NCBI RefSeq assembly: GCF_040833995.1
Contig: NZ_CP162137.1
Location: 434,001-498,000, forward strand
Origin: Leptospira sp. WS58.C1
GTDB taxonomy: Bacteria; Spirochaetota; Leptospiria; Leptospirales; Leptospiraceae
Length of the DNA stretch: 64,000 bases
Direction: 5' to 3'
Part shown: one piece after another, positions 27,140 to 36,712 of the stretch
How the letters are laid out: each line of letters opens with the position of its first letter
Numbering within the stretch: position 1 is the first letter of the stretch
The notes under the pieces: generated by a model
The model's input: the letters and a program-made list of their open reading frames with translations, nothing else
What the model was told of the DNA's origin: nothing
The model's database searches: none
Position numbers and translations under genes: made by a program

Positions 27140-28867
27140 ATGAATCATCCATTACGCTTAGCCGAAAACCCAGGTTTATCTTCTTACGACTTAACCGGTT
27201 ATAAGGGAAATAGAGGTAAAAATTTTTATGAAGAGGACAAGGTCCTCCAGAGAGTGGTGGAAAGGTACTCTTCCGATTATAAACCGGATCATAAAAAAGC
27301 GATGTTGGACCATCTCAAGGGTTATGGAGAATTGGTCGGGGGTATTTTAGACGAACTCACGGAAGCCTCTCATAAGGAAGGTAAATACGGAGAAGTAGTC
27401 AAATACGATCGAACGGGAAATCGTATAGACCAGATCGTTTATTCCCACGAACAAAAACTTTCCAGAAAGATCTCTTACGATTACGGAATTGTTAATTTAG
27501 ATTTTCATGATGAATGGAAGTTTCCTTTTACGGATCTTCATAGACAGGCTTTAACTTATCTAGCCAACCAGAATGGAGAAGGTGGAGTAACCTGTCCTTT
27601 GGCTATGACCGAAGGTATGATCCGAGTTCTACAAGGGATCGGAACGGAAGAACAGAAAAAGAAATATCTTCCATTGGTGGCAGGAAAAGGTTCCTTCTCC
27701 CATTTTATGGCGGGACAGTATGTGACCGAAAGAGTTGGAGGCAGTAACGTAGGCGCCAACCGCACGATCGCACGCAAGGGTGAGAATGGGAAATGGATCC
27801 TGAACGGAGAAAAATGGTTTTGCTCCAATCCGGGAGATCTTTGGGTCACCACGGCGAAGATAGAAGATACCGAAACGGTAGGGTTATTCCTGGTTCCTCG
27901 TATAAAGGATAACGGAGAACTGAATGGACATCATATATTAAGAAAAAAAGATATTATTGGTTCTAAAGGAAAACTCACCGTAGAGATCGTTTACGAGGAT
28001 CTAGAAGCCGAAGCCTTGGGAAGGCCTGCACACGGGATCGCAAACCTGATCCGTTACGTGATCCGGACTTCACGGGTCCATGTAGGTCTTGCCGCTTCCG
28101 GAATGTCCAGAAGGGCTTTCATGGAAGCCAGAGAATATTCTCGATATAGAACTGCTTACGGAAAGAAGATCCAGGATTTTCCTGCATATTCCAGAGAACT
28201 TGCAGAGATGAGGATCTTGTATGCTGCTTTGGTTATGCCGATTTTCCGCGGGATAGATTGGACCCAAAAAGGGGTTTTAGCGGAACAGATCTCCACTCCT
28301 CTGATGAAGTATAGATCATCTTCCCTCTCTTCTCAGATCACTCATAGAGCGATTATGGCTCTGGGCGGTTCCGGCATTATCGGGGATTACACTTGTTTGC
28401 CAAGACTTCATAATGATTGTATTATCAACGAGACCTGGGAAGGAACCCACTTGATCATTACGGATCATGCGCTTGGCGCTATGAATCGGGCAAAGATCAG
28501 AGATTCTTTCGTTTCGGAATTGAAGAAGAATTTCGACTCTGCTAAAAAATATCCCGAGCTAAAAGAGATCTCTCAGTTAGGAGAGGATCTCCTATCGGAT
28601 TGGAATAAGAGTATAGAGGAAAAACCAAGAGAATGGAAGGAAACGTATAGAGTGGATCTTTCCGATCAGGCTTATGGCGCTTTGGTTCTTTCCGAGTTTT
28701 TGGAGCAGGCGGTGTTTGATCGAGTATCCGGTTCTAAAAGATCCAGATTCGATTCTTTTGCAAAAGGATTCGGTGCGTTCTTATTTCGGACTCTTCCTAA
28801 AACTTCGGGAGACTATGAGTCTTTCCGTTTAAATCAAGAAGAAGTAGATGAGATTGTGAATTGGTAA
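27140..28867 (+). CDS. Acyl-CoA dehydrogenase, AidB-like
   Basis: 575 residues. N-terminal [17 protein letters not shown], then the dehydrogenase core: [45 protein letters not shown] and [15 protein letters not shown], where the Glu corresponds to the catalytic base. The N-terminal addition and the VGGSNVG variant fit the AidB/IsoVD-like subgroup. It probably oxidises a branched or unusual acyl-CoA, or has an alkylation-response role as AidB does; the substrate is not predictable. Distinct from the extended dehydrogenase at 9-10.7 kb, with which it shares only the general fold. Confidence 0.85.
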   Translation: MNHPLRLAENPGLSSYDLTGYKGNRGKNFYEEDKVLQRVVERYSSDYKPDHKKAMLDHLKGYGELVGGILDELTEASHKEGKYGEVVKYDRTGNRIDQIVYSHEQKLSRKISYDYGIVNLDFHDEWKFPFTDLHRQALTYLANQNGEGGVTCPLAMTEGMIRVLQGIGTEEQKKKYLPLVAGKGSFSHFMAGQYVTERVGGSNVGANRTIARKGENGKWILNGEKWFCSNPGDLWVTTAKIEDTETVGLFLVPRIKDNGELNGHHILRKKDIIGSKGKLTVEIVYEDLEAEALGRPAHGIANLIRYVIRTSRVHVGLAASGMSRRAFMEAREYSRYRTAYGKKIQDFPAYSRELAEMRILYAALVMPIFRGIDWTQKGVLAEQISTPLMKYRSSSLSSQITHRAIMALGGSGIIGDYTCLPRLHNDCIINETWEGTHLIITDHALGAMNRAKIRDSFVSELKKNFDSAKKYPELKEISQLGEDLLSDWNKSIEEKPREWKETYRVDLSDQAYGALVLSEFLEQAVFDRVSGSKRSRFDSFAKGFGAFLFRTLPKTSGDYESFRLNQEEVDEIVNW

Positions 28868-29060
28868 TCGCGACAGCGATACGTAGGACGCGAAGCGGTC
28901 ACGGCCGATAGGAACTATATTCAGAATATTGAATGCGATTTGCCGAGACCGGAGCGAACGCGTAGTCCGGAGTAGCGCGGCCCTCGGGTAAGCGAGGGAG
29001 TCGCCCAAAAGATCGCTGCGGAAGGAACCGCTCCAATACGTTGCGAGTTTCCTCCCGTAG
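28868..29060. repeat. GC-rich structured intergenic island
   Basis: Between the convergent AidB-like and trxA genes. CAGCGAT at 28874-28880 and ATCGCTG at 29012-29018 are inverted ends. Inside are CCCTCG/CGAGGG (28981-28998) and CCGGA/TCCGG pairs. Its base composition is far richer in G+C and CpG than the flanking genes, and it holds no open frame of note. Confidence 0.5.
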
Positions 29061-29073
29061 AGTGAACAAAATT

Positions 29074-29391
29074 TTAAACCAATTTAGGGGCAAAAACTTT
29101 CTCCATATGTGCCTGTGGAATTGCTCCCACCACCTTTTCGGCGATTTCTCCGCCTTTGAATAACATCAAGGTCGGAATGGATTGAACTCCGTATTGTTGA
29201 GCCAATTCAGGTTTTTCGTCTATATTGACTTTCACTACGGTGACTTGCCCTTGGTGAGCTTGTGCAAATTTTTCCAACTCAGGGGCTACCATTTTACAAG
29301 GACCGCACCATTCGGCCCAGAAATCCACTAGGATGGGTTTATCATGTGTTTTGAGTAGTTCGTTGAATGAACCAGGCATTGTGTTTTCCAT
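29074..29391 (-). CDS. trxA: Thioredoxin
   Basis: 105 residues, full length, with the redox-active WCGPC in [16 protein letters not shown] and the conserved cis-proline loop in [16 protein letters not shown] cytoplasmic disulfide reductase for ribonucleotide reductase, peroxiredoxins and others. Monocistronic by appearance; the minus-strand upstream neighbour (TIGR01777 protein) is 116 bp away. Confidence 0.97.
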   Translation of the reverse strand: MENTMPGSFNELLKTHDKPILVDFWAEWCGPCKMVAPELEKFAQAHQGQVTVVKVNIDEKPELAQQYGVQSIPTLMLFKGGEIAEKVVGAIPQAHMEKVFAPKLV

Positions 29392-29507
29392 ACAAAGATT
29401 AGACCCATTCTAAATCGGATCGGACAATCCGTTTTTAAAGGTTTGGAGAATTTTTCAAAAAACTTTTTAGTCCGCCCGAGGCGCGGGCTTCAGAATCCGA
29501 ACAGGTT

Positions 29508-30419
29508 TTAGCCCAATAAATTTCGAAGCGCCGCTTCCAGATTCGGGTATCTGAATTTATAACCCAATTCTTGGAGTCGTTTAGGCACTACCCTTTGGCC
29601 ATGCGTTGCTACGATGGCTCCTTCGCCGAATGCGAGAGAAAGTGCAAAGGAAGGCATTCTTGTGAAAGATGGACGTCCTAGAGTTTTTCCCAGAACCTTA
29701 CTGAATTGCTCGTTGGAAAGAGGTTCAGGAGATACCAGATTGAATGCCCCTCTTGCCTCTTCTTTTCTGATCAGGAACATGATTGCGGAGAGTTGGTCTT
29801 CGATATGGATCCAAGAAAGGATTTGGTTTCCGCTTCCGATCGGACCGCCTGCGAATAATTTGAATGCAGGGAGCATGGTGGCGAGTGCTCCCCCTTCCGT
29901 GGTTAATACGACTCCTGTTCTTAGTAGAACGGTCCTTATACCTGCTTTTTCCGCTTCTAAAGCTTCTTCTTCCCAATCTCTACAAAGGGTGCCTAACTCG
30001 TCATCCGCTGCGGGACTATCTTCGTCGAAAGGCGGGGTTCCCGCGTCATAAGATCCATAGATCCCGATCGCTGAAGAGTTGAATAATGTTTTGGGAGCGA
30101 ATTCTCCCAAGGAGGTGAGTCTTGCGACTAAATCCCTGGTGAAATCTACGCGAGAAGAACGGATCCTTTGTTTGTATTCAGGCGTCCAGCGAACTCCCGC
30201 AATCGGTTCACCCGCCAGGTTGATGAGTACGTTGACTCCTTCTAAATCCGCTCTGGTTGGGAGCGAGCCGATTCGAACGTCCCATTCTGAAATTCTTTGG
30301 AGTCTAGGCGGCAATTTTCCACTTCGGCTAAAAATGCGGACTCTATGTCCTTCTGCCTTCAAGCGGATCGCCAACATGGATCCTATGAGTCCCGTGCCGC
30401 CGGTAATTCCAATAAGCAT
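29508..30419 (-). CDS. TIGR01777-family epimerase/oxidoreductase
   Basis: 303 residues, an extended short-chain dehydrogenase: ITGGTGLIGSMLA nucleotide-binding loop at the start, NLAGEPIAGVRWT typical of the TIGR01777 (YfcH/SulA-like) group, and LSWIHIEDQLSAIMFL. The late segment RLQELGYKFRYPNLEAALRN is the family's C-terminal DUF1731. Exact substrate unknown for the family. It is divergent from the next gene by about 40 bp. Confidence 0.88.
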   Translation of the reverse strand: MLIGITGGTGLIGSMLAIRLKAEGHRVRIFSRSGKLPPRLQRISEWDVRIGSLPTRADLEGVNVLINLAGEPIAGVRWTPEYKQRIRSSRVDFTRDLVARLTSLGEFAPKTLFNSSAIGIYGSYDAGTPPFDEDSPAADDELGTLCRDWEEEALEAEKAGIRTVLLRTGVVLTTEGGALATMLPAFKLFAGGPIGSGNQILSWIHIEDQLSAIMFLIRKEEARGAFNLVSPEPLSNEQFSKVLGKTLGRPSFTRMPSFALSLAFGEGAIVATHGQRVVPKRLQELGYKFRYPNLEAALRNLLG

Positions 30420-30458
30420 TTCGCGAACCGCCTTTTTTGAAATTTCTTTCCGAGAATC

Positions 30459-31154
30459 ATGATTCGAAATCGGTTTTCTTTCGACAAGAAGAAAGGAAAT
30501 CCTTCTTGCTTCTCGGTTAGGAAATCGACATCTTTGGATGCAGTGGATTTTTTAAAATTGAACGCCGTTTCAAAAATTTGGGCAGCCGTTTTCATTGTCG
30601 GGCTGGTTTTTTCCAATTTTTATCTATACTCTACCACCAATTCCAAGTTGGAGTCTTATAAATCCGAGCCTCCTTTTTTACGTTTTGATTTCACTGATTC
30701 CTATTTAGTAGATCGTTCTTCACAGGCTCCTTATCTGGCGGATGGGAATTTGGATACGGAGTGGAGAAAGTTGAGGCCTTCTTCCATGAAGGTGGATTTT
30801 GATCTGGAGTTACGACTTTCTCATCGGCTGAAGTCCGGGATTTATGTTCCGACCAACTGGAAAGGATTAAAAGTTATCGCGTGTTCTAGAAATACTCCGG
30901 CTCTTTCTCTTAAAGTTTTAGAAAGAGAAGCGATCAACGTGGATAAGGAATCCAGACTTCCCGACGATACGGAATATAGTTCGATCGTTTTGGATTTTTG
31001 CGGGTCTGAAACTGCGACAGTTCCCTTGAAGAAGGACGGGAGCTCTGTCCCTCAAAAAGAATATCCGAATGGGATCTGGATTTGGGCAGTGCAGGGGACT
31101 TTCCAAAGCCTTGGGCCGGATTCCTGCATTAAGGATATCCAACTCTACGAATAG
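30459..31154 (+). CDS. Membrane-anchored protein with discoidin-like domain, unknown
   Basis: 231 residues. A cytoplasmic N-terminus, one transmembrane segment around residues 40-60 (IWAAVFIVGLVFSNFYLY) and an outer domain. The outer part has YLADGNLDTEWRKLRPSS, a pattern often found in F5/8-type (discoidin-like) jelly-roll domains, and a C-terminal CIKDIQLYE that fits the closing strand of that fold. No strong ribosome binding site is visible; a later start is possible. Linked to the CPBP protease gene after 16 bp. Confidence 0.55.
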   Translation: MIRNRFSFDKKKGNPSCFSVRKSTSLDAVDFLKLNAVSKIWAAVFIVGLVFSNFYLYSTTNSKLESYKSEPPFLRFDFTDSYLVDRSSQAPYLADGNLDTEWRKLRPSSMKVDFDLELRLSHRLKSGIYVPTNWKGLKVIACSRNTPALSLKVLEREAINVDKESRLPDDTEYSSIVLDFCGSETATVPLKKDGSSVPQKEYPNGIWIWAVQGTFQSLGPDSCIKDIQLYE

Positions 31155-31170
31155 ATCTTCCGGCGATAAT

Positions 31171-31974
31171 ATGAACTTTTCGGAAACAGGAAGAATCGAT
31201 GTACCTGAATACAAAGCAAATACTTGGGAAAGTTATCTTATCTATTTATCCATTGTTGTTTTCGGGACAGCCGTTTTCGAAGAAATCAGGAGTCTTTATA
31301 TCGTTCCGATCGTACTTCTTCTACTTTTACTGATCGGATTTCAATTTAAATGGAGGTCCTTATTCTATCTAAATATCCCTCTGGTTACATTATCTTTTAT
31401 TAATACTTTTCCTTTTGCTAAAAATTTTTGGCCCGCTACGTTGATTGTGGCTTTAGGTTTTTACTTTTTGAATTTTTCTAAAATTCGAAATTTAGGGTTA
31501 TTACGTTGGTGGGCTAAGGGAGAAGTTACCAAACAAGTCCTAGGACTTTCCGTTCTATTTGTTCTATCAGCAAGTATCGCTTTGATTCTTTGGTTTTATC
31601 TTTTGGATCCCGATATCAGCGATATCAAAGAGAATTTTCCAAAGGGAGATATTCCTTTGCTTATTGCGGCAGGAATCGGCTTTGCAATAGTGAATGCGAT
31701 TGCGGAAGAATTTTTATTCAGGGGGATTTTATTCGAGGCCTTATTGACTGCAAAACTTCCCCTTTTTTGGGCTCTTGTTTTCCAAGCTTTAAGTTTTGGG
31801 ATCTTACATTTACACGGATTTCCAAGAGGTTGGGTGGGAGTCGGACTTGCCGGAATTTATGGTTTGATGACCGGGCTTATCCGAATTTTGAGTAAGGGAA
31901 TTTATTATCCCGTGTTGGTGCATTTTTTTGCGGATATTACAATAGCTGCGATCGTGCTGTTTTTGACTCGTTAG
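31171..31974 (+). CDS. CPBP-family intramembrane protease
   Basis: 267 residues from the ATG at 31171 (MNFSETGR); an earlier in-frame ATG at 31069 lies inside the upstream gene. About 8 hydrophobic segments. The CPBP (CAAX protease, Abi) motifs are present: EEFLFRG, FGILHLHG and HFFADIT, which give the Glu and His residues of the intramembrane metal site. In bacteria such proteins process or degrade membrane peptides. It ends where a direct repeat begins, converging with the tRNA cluster. Confidence 0.85.
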   Translation: MNFSETGRIDVPEYKANTWESYLIYLSIVVFGTAVFEEIRSLYIVPIVLLLLLLIGFQFKWRSLFYLNIPLVTLSFINTFPFAKNFWPATLIVALGFYFLNFSKIRNLGLLRWWAKGEVTKQVLGLSVLFVLSASIALILWFYLLDPDISDIKENFPKGDIPLLIAAGIGFAIVNAIAEEFLFRGILFEALLTAKLPLFWALVFQALSFGILHLHGFPRGWVGVGLAGIYGLMTGLIRILSKGIYYPVLVHFFADITIAAIVLFLTR

Positions 31975-31976
31975 CG

Positions 31977-32051
31977 AAAAGCTTCGATCCCCAATTTTTC
32001 CGATTAAGTTAATTTGATTTTTATAGTTTGGAAGAACTTTGGGGTGAACGA
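31977..32051. repeat. Direct repeat copy 1 with a duplicated tRNA-His 3' end
   Basis: 75 nt that match 32281-32354 with two substitutions and one single-base indel. Its last 12 bases (TGGGGTGAACGA) equal the CCA end and acceptor arm of the tRNA-His gene. Copy 1 therefore carries a stub of the tRNA plus about 60 bp of its downstream flank. Confidence 0.85.
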
Positions 32052-32280
32052 TCTTTCGTGTTAATTCGGATGCAGATAGTTTCATTCCAGATTTGCCTTC
32101 GCTCCGCTCGGCACCCGATGGGAATTTTGCTTCCTATGGGTCGCAAAATTGGGCTCGCCGTTACGCAGTCTCGCATCCTGCTCGACTTGGCTCCACGGCG
32201 TCTTTTGCACTCGCTTCGCCATCCCTGGCTTGCGGCGCGTTTGCGACGCTCTCTATGGATCGCTGCAAACGCTTGCGTGC
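32052..32280. repeat. GC-rich island between the direct repeats
   Basis: About 230 bp of CpG-rich sequence unlike the flanking DNA, with no convincing gene. The block CTTCGCCATCCCTGGCT at 32214-32230 is the reverse complement of one in the element near 17.18 kb (one base longer), so a dispersed element family is likely. TTTTGC/GCAAAA pairs could form hairpins. Confidence 0.6.
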
Positions 32281-32354
32281 AAAAGCTTCGATCCCCAATT
32301 TTTCCGATTAAGTTAATTTGATTTTTATGGTTTGGAAGAGTTTGGGGTGAACGA
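32281..32354. repeat. Direct repeat copy 2, running into tRNA-His
   Basis: The second copy of the 75-nt repeat; its right end is the 3' end of the intact tRNA-His gene. Together with copy 1 it brackets the GC-rich island. Confidence 0.85.
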
Positions 32355-32419
32355 CGGGGCTCGAACCCGCGACAGCCAGAACCACAATCTGGAGCTCTAC
32401 CAACTGAGCTACGCTCACC
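32343..32419 (-). tRNA. tRNA-His (anticodon GTG)
   Basis: A complete cloverleaf: acceptor GTGAGCG with CGTTCAC, D arm beginning TAGCTCAGTTGG, anticodon loop TTGTGGT (GTG), and a GGTTCGAGC T arm. An extra 5' G faces C73, the tRNA-His identity pair. CCA is encoded. Third of three tRNA genes in a minus-strand cluster. Confidence 0.95.
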
Positions 32420-32424
32420 ATGTT

Positions 32425-32503
<79 letters not shown>

Positions 32504-32523
32504 TTGTTTTGTAAAAGAGGGAT

Positions 32524-32595
32524 TCGGGATGACTGGATTTGAACCAGCGACCCTCTGTACCCAAAACAGATGCGCTACCACTGCGCTACATCCCG
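32524..32595 (-). tRNA. tRNA-Pro (anticodon TGG)
   Basis: Acceptor CGGGATG with CATCCCG, D arm GCGCAGTGGTAGCGC, anticodon loop TTTGGGT (TGG) and GGTTCAAAT T loop, then A73. CCA is not encoded, unlike in the two neighbours. First gene of the cluster. Confidence 0.95.
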
Positions 32596-32607
32596 GATCG
32601 AAGTCCA

Positions 32608-32634
32608 TGATTTCGCGAAAGGTCGAGGTGTCAA
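32608..32634 (-). promoter_or_regulatory. Possible promoter of the tRNA cluster
   Basis: On the minus strand a perfect -35 TTGACA (32634-32629) lies over the stop of the TPR gene, followed at 16-18 bases by a poor -10 around AATCAT. Distance to tRNA-Pro is suitable. Confidence 0.4.
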
Positions 32635-33344
32635 GTCGCTTGTCTATTTGTTTGGGTCAGTTTTTTCAGGTGTTCCAAAATTATATCTTCGTTGGGAGCT
32701 TTGGTAATGGCTTTTTCAAAGGCCTTTCTGGCTTCTTCCATTTTTCCCAATTTGCTCAAAAGTACTCCGAAAGAATCCAAATAAGCAGGATTTTCCGGAT
32801 CCAATTGTAGAGCCCGCTTGATATTTTCCATTGCCAGTTTTAGCTCTTCCGGTTTCGGTTCCTTTCCCTCTAAAAGAAGATATGCCACCGAATTTAGGCT
32901 GTTTTTCTGTTCCGGTCTCAGTCGTAAAATTCTTAAATGAGTTTCGATTGCGGCTTTCGTGTCGCCGGACTTTTCCAATGCGGATGCTTTTAGGGAAAGA
33001 AGAATGATATCATCCAGAGAAAGTTTGAGACGTTCATCCGTTTTTGCAAGAGCGGTTTTGTAATCTCCAGTCCTGATAAGAGAATAGATCATCATTCTGA
33101 ATGCGTTGTCTCTTTCCGAGAATTTAGGGAATTCTTCCAGCAATTCTTCGATAATGGAGACACATTTTTTATGGTTTCCGGTCCTGGAACAGCATATTGC
33201 AAAATTATAAAGTAGTTCCGGATCTTTTCCGGTTTCGGACATTTCCCGATCGATCAATGTGAGTGCGATCGTATAATTCTCTTTTAGGATTTCCGTAAAA
33301 ATCCTTCTTTTGGCTGGGATCTTTCTGGAAGTTTTCTTTTCCAT
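32631..33344 (-). CDS. TPR-repeat protein
   Basis: 237 residues made of tetratricopeptide repeats: YNFAICCSRTGNHKKCV, ALAKTDERLKLSLDDIILL, ALEKSGDTKAAIETHLRIL, RALQLDPENPAYLDSFGV and LGKMEEARKAFEKAI. A basic N-terminus, no signal peptide, so probably a cytoplasmic scaffold. It directly abuts surE (stop of surE and this start are adjacent), so the two are in one operon. Partner unknown. Confidence 0.85.
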   Translation of the reverse strand: MEKKTSRKIPAKRRIFTEILKENYTIALTLIDREMSETGKDPELLYNFAICCSRTGNHKKCVSIIEELLEEFPKFSERDNAFRMMIYSLIRTGDYKTALAKTDERLKLSLDDIILLSLKASALEKSGDTKAAIETHLRILRLRPEQKNSLNSVAYLLLEGKEPKPEELKLAMENIKRALQLDPENPAYLDSFGVLLSKLGKMEEARKAFEKAITKAPNEDIILEHLKKLTQTNRQAT

Positions 33345-34097
33345 TTACTTCGATTTTACCCGGATCCTTTTTTTGAATTCTTCCAATTCAAGTGGAGAAG
33401 TTTGATCCAAACTTAAAGGTGTGATCGGTATTTTTCCACGGAAGAATGTATCGAAGTCGGTACCTTCTTCAGGAACATATCCCAAGTGGGATCCTCCTAA
33501 GAAAAAGTCCGAAATACCTCCTATGATAGGTTTAGATTCGTAGGTGTCTATATAGGTTCTTCTGCCTAACTTAGCAATTTCAATAGCAGATAACGAATCC
33601 TCAAATTTTTCGGGAATATTTATATTATAAACTATTCCCGGGATAAACTCCTCAACCCATGAGCCGAGGATTTCGTGGACCAGTTCCGCTTCCTTGATAT
33701 AATCGTAGTTTTTGTCCAAGTTTCCGGAACTGACTGCCAAACTTTTTCTATTATGAATAGCGCCGTGCCTTGCCGCACCAACCGTTCCAGAATAATGTAC
33801 GTCATGTCCCATATTCACTCCGCGATTAATCCCAGAAAGAACCAAATCAATGTTAGGAAAAATCTTCCCATGAAGTCCGATGTTCACACAGTCTACAGGG
33901 TATCCGTCTACGATATAATGATTCTCGTTCACTCTCTCTACTCTCAAAGAATCGTAGATACTCAATGCCATAGAAGTTGCAGAGCGTTCTTTAAGAGGAG
34001 CAATTAAATAGGTATTATGTTCTTTGCCTAAAACTTTTTCCAAAGCAAGGATCCCGTTGGAAGAGATCCCGTCGTCGTTAGTGATTAGAATATTCAT
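33345..34097 (-). CDS. surE: 5'/3'-nucleotidase SurE
   Basis: 250 residues, normal length. N-terminal [16 protein letters not shown] holds the metal-binding Asp pair; [27 protein letters not shown] is read in two parts and contains the SGxN and the conserved loop. A phosphatase for nucleoside monophosphates and a stationary-phase survival protein. It sits between the Yip1-like gene (8 bp upstream) and the TPR gene (adjacent), in a run with sppA. Confidence 0.95.
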   Translation of the reverse strand: MNILITNDDGISSNGILALEKVLGKEHNTYLIAPLKERSATSMALSIYDSLRVERVNENHYIVDGYPVDCVNIGLHGKIFPNIDLVLSGINRGVNMGHDVHYSGTVGAARHGAIHNRKSLAVSSGNLDKNYDYIKEAELVHEILGSWVEEFIPGIVYNINIPEKFEDSLSAIEIAKLGRRTYIDTYESKPIIGGISDFFLGGSHLGYVPEEGTDFDTFFRGKIPITPLSLDQTSPLELEEFKKRIRVKSK

Positions 34098-34105
34098 ATA
34101 CTATG

Positions 34106-34708
34106 TTACGGAAGAGAAGGATTAAACGATGTGATCACGGCCGAATACATCGCCAAAGGCAGGAAGAATGTTACGATAAATGTGAAAATATTGATGAATA
34201 AGGAATCCTTAAACTTTAGATCGTAAATATAAGAAGTCCCTCGAACCAATACTACCATGAACAATCCGTAATGGATCGAGTATAAAGTAAAAACTCCAAA
34301 TCCTCCTTTTAATCCCAGCTGAGCAAGTAGAATGGCCCAAGCAGCATTGGAAATAAATATAGAAAGAGAAAGGTTCACAAATCTGAGAGTGGTATTTGCG
34401 TTTCCCTTCTTCCCTTTGGATTGGGCTAATCCATCCACGATGAATGCGATCGTATAGGGTAAAAGTATGAAGAACAATAAATGAGTCAGTGCCGCAATAA
34501 GGAATTGTCCGAAACTTCTTCCTGTGAACGGAGGAGTGATGAAAACATAACCCGCTCCTGCGCTTACGGAAGCAAGCAGCAGAACTAAGAAACCGACTAT
34601 TTTAAGCGGATAAGTTCCCCAAGAAGAAATTACATTTTCCACACGAAACGGTTCGAATAGCACCGCGTCTAAAAGATCTATAAATCTGCCGAATAATTCT
34701 TTCAACAC
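34106..34708 (-). CDS. Yip1-family membrane protein
   Basis: 200 residues with about five transmembrane segments and the layout of the YIP1 domain found in many bacteria: an N-terminal helix (FIDLLDAVLFEPFRVENVI), then KIVGFLVLLLASVSAG, GQFLIAALTHLLFFILLP and GVFTLYSIHYGLFMVVLVRG. Role in bacteria unknown. Seven bp after sppA and 8 bp before surE, so one operon. Confidence 0.75.
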   Translation of the reverse strand: MLKELFGRFIDLLDAVLFEPFRVENVISSWGTYPLKIVGFLVLLLASVSAGAGYVFITPPFTGRSFGQFLIAALTHLLFFILLPYTIAFIVDGLAQSKGKKGNANTTLRFVNLSLSIFISNAAWAILLAQLGLKGGFGVFTLYSIHYGLFMVVLVRGTSYIYDLKFKDSLFINIFTFIVTFFLPLAMYSAVITSFNPSLP

Positions 34709-34715
34709 GGGATAA

Positions 34716-35681
34716 TTACCATGCCATTGAGTGAGGGTATAAAACTAAAACAGGAGAACGTTTGAGCTCCTGAAGAAATACTTTTTCTCCGCCGAGAAAT
34801 CCGCCTGACTTTGCCTGCATTAATCGGAAGAACCTATCCCATGGATTTGCTTCTTCTTCGAATAAAGGAAGAGTCCCGTCGTAATTACAAAGTTTGGAAA
34901 GTTCGGCCAACGCTTCTCTTCTGCCGCCGATATCATCCACGAGTTTGTTTCGGAATGCGTCCTGACCGGAGTAGATCCTACCTTCTGCCAATGCTTCCAC
35001 GAATTTTACGGTTTGGTTTCTTCCTTTAGCTACATCTTCGATAAATTCTTCGTAGGTATCGGAGAGCATTTTTTGGATCATCGCGTCTTCTTCCGGAGTA
35101 TTGTCCCTAAAAAGAGAAAGTGAGTCCTTATATTTTCCTTCTTTAAATGTACGGACCTTTACTCCGTATCTTTCTAAAAGTCCTTTTATATTCGGTGCGA
35201 TCGCGATCACTCCGATAGAGCCGGTCAAAGTTCCCCCTAACGCGAAAATTTTATCCGCAGCGGAAGCTATATAATAACCGCCGGAAGCCGCGATATCCTT
35301 CATGGATACCACGACTTTTTTGTTTTTTTCCTTTCGGAGATACATTAGTTCTTTATAGATCTCTTGAGAAGCACCGACGGATCCACCGGGAGAGTTGATC
35401 TCTACCAAGATGCCAACGATATTCGAATCATCTTCAATCGATCTAAGTTGATCCAATACGGTTTGAGCTCCTGCAGAATCATAGCTGGAATGACCGGAAT
35501 GGATCTCTCCTTCTATTTTGATCAGAGCCGCTCCCAACCTGTCGGTCCCGAATCCGGAACCTGCATCCACTTTCGTGAGTTTGGAAGAAGAAACGTTGGA
35601 AACTAAATTAATAAGTCCGACGAACAGGGAGAGAATGGTGACAACAAAGGTGACTGCTAATGCGATACGATTTCGGTCCAC
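34716..35681 (-). CDS. sppA: Signal peptide peptidase SppA
   Basis: 321 residues, the short (half-length, SppA36K) form. One N-terminal membrane anchor, then the ClpP-like protease fold: [37 protein letters not shown], and [10 protein letters not shown] with the nucleophilic Ser. The Lys in [10 protein letters not shown] may be the general base. It degrades released signal peptides in the membrane. First gene of the sppA-yip1-surE-TPR run. Confidence 0.93.
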   Translation of the reverse strand: MDRNRIALAVTFVVTILSLFVGLINLVSNVSSSKLTKVDAGSGFGTDRLGAALIKIEGEIHSGHSSYDSAGAQTVLDQLRSIEDDSNIVGILVEINSPGGSVGASQEIYKELMYLRKEKNKKVVVSMKDIAASGGYYIASAADKIFALGGTLTGSIGVIAIAPNIKGLLERYGVKVRTFKEGKYKDSLSLFRDNTPEEDAMIQKMLSDTYEEFIEDVAKGRNQTVKFVEALAEGRIYSGQDAFRNKLVDDIGGRREALAELSKLCNYDGTLPLFEEEANPWDRFFRLMQAKSGGFLGGEKVFLQELKRSPVLVLYPHSMAW

Positions 35682-35816
35682 AATTAGAGTGGATCTCGGT
35701 ACCCATCCCCTGTCAATGAAATAGCGGGGTCTGGTTTCGTTTGAGAAACCTGGCCGGTTTCTCTTGACGAGGAGATAAGTTTAATATGTGTATCAATATA
35801 GGTAAGGGGTTTAAAT

Positions 35817-36536
35817 TTGTTTAGGATTTTGACTTTAGTTTGGTTCTTTGTTTTTGCTCTATTTTTCGAAAGTTGCCTGACTTTTCGTTTTGGGCATATA
35901 AATATTATTAAAGACGATTTTAAGAATACTCATATCGTAAAGATGAAGTTATTGCTTTTATCAAACGAACCGTATCTGGATTATTTCGGCGCACCTACCT
36001 ATTTAAAGTATTACTTTTATTTCGATCTTACAAGGGAGATAGGACCTGATAATAAGGCGGTCCCTACTTCCATTAGATTTTCATATCATGGCGAGACTAA
36101 CGATGCTCCAATTGCTAAGACCGGTTTTTTGAAAATAGGTGAGAAGATCAGTCCCCTTGTGATCGGTAACTCCGATAGTCAACTAGTTACGAATAGTTCC
36201 GTTACTACTACGACTTCCGTAAATTCTGCGAATATCGGCTCTGCGAATGCAAATGCGATCATGAATGCAAAAGGTGGATTTGTAGATTTTACGAAAGTCC
36301 AGCAGACTGGAGGAACAAATACCCAGACGAGAACTTCCGTTCGGACGCACACTAGCAAGGAACAGAGTGGGATGTTTTTGCTAAAAAGGGAAGACGAACA
36401 GGCTATACTGGAAGGTAAACCTTTTAGTATTCGCTTATATATGGGATCTTACCCTTTGACATTCACGTTCGATCAGAAAAATTCCAATTATCTTAAAAAC
36501 TTTTTGCTTGCTCGACCTGGAATGGAATTGGAATGA
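35817..36536 (+). CDS. Lipoprotein, tandem paralogue 1
   Basis: 239 residues from a TTG start (AAGGGG upstream). Signal peptide with a lipobox ending FFESC at about residue 20. The mature protein has INIIKDDFKNTHIVKMKL, then GFLKIGEKISPLVIGNSDSQ, a Thr/Ser/Asn-rich centre (SSVTTTTSVNSAN) and a C-terminal GMFLLKREDEQAILEGKPFSIRLY. The same pattern, in order, occurs in the next gene. Unrecognised family, likely surface or periplasmic. Confidence 0.75.
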   Translation: MFRILTLVWFFVFALFFESCLTFRFGHINIIKDDFKNTHIVKMKLLLLSNEPYLDYFGAPTYLKYYFYFDLTREIGPDNKAVPTSIRFSYHGETNDAPIAKTGFLKIGEKISPLVIGNSDSQLVTNSSVTTTTSVNSANIGSANANAIMNAKGGFVDFTKVQQTGGTNTQTRTSVRTHTSKEQSGMFLLKREDEQAILEGKPFSIRLYMGSYPLTFTFDQKNSNYLKNFLLARPGMELE

Positions 36537-36712
36537 TCTTGTTCTATATTATCCGTTTAGAATAAACTAACTACGTTTATCACTAAAGGAACGTTATCCA
36601 AAATGAGATAATGTTCCTTATTCAACTTATTATCATAAATTTCAAAAATACTCTCTTGACCTGTCGCAGATTTGCAGGGGATAGGATTCTATATACTAAT
36701 TGGAGAAACAAC

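Noticed and set aside
29614..30051. Plus-strand open frame opposite the TIGR01777 gene
   Set aside because: Antisense to a well-conserved SDR gene; Ser/Pro-rich artefact composition.
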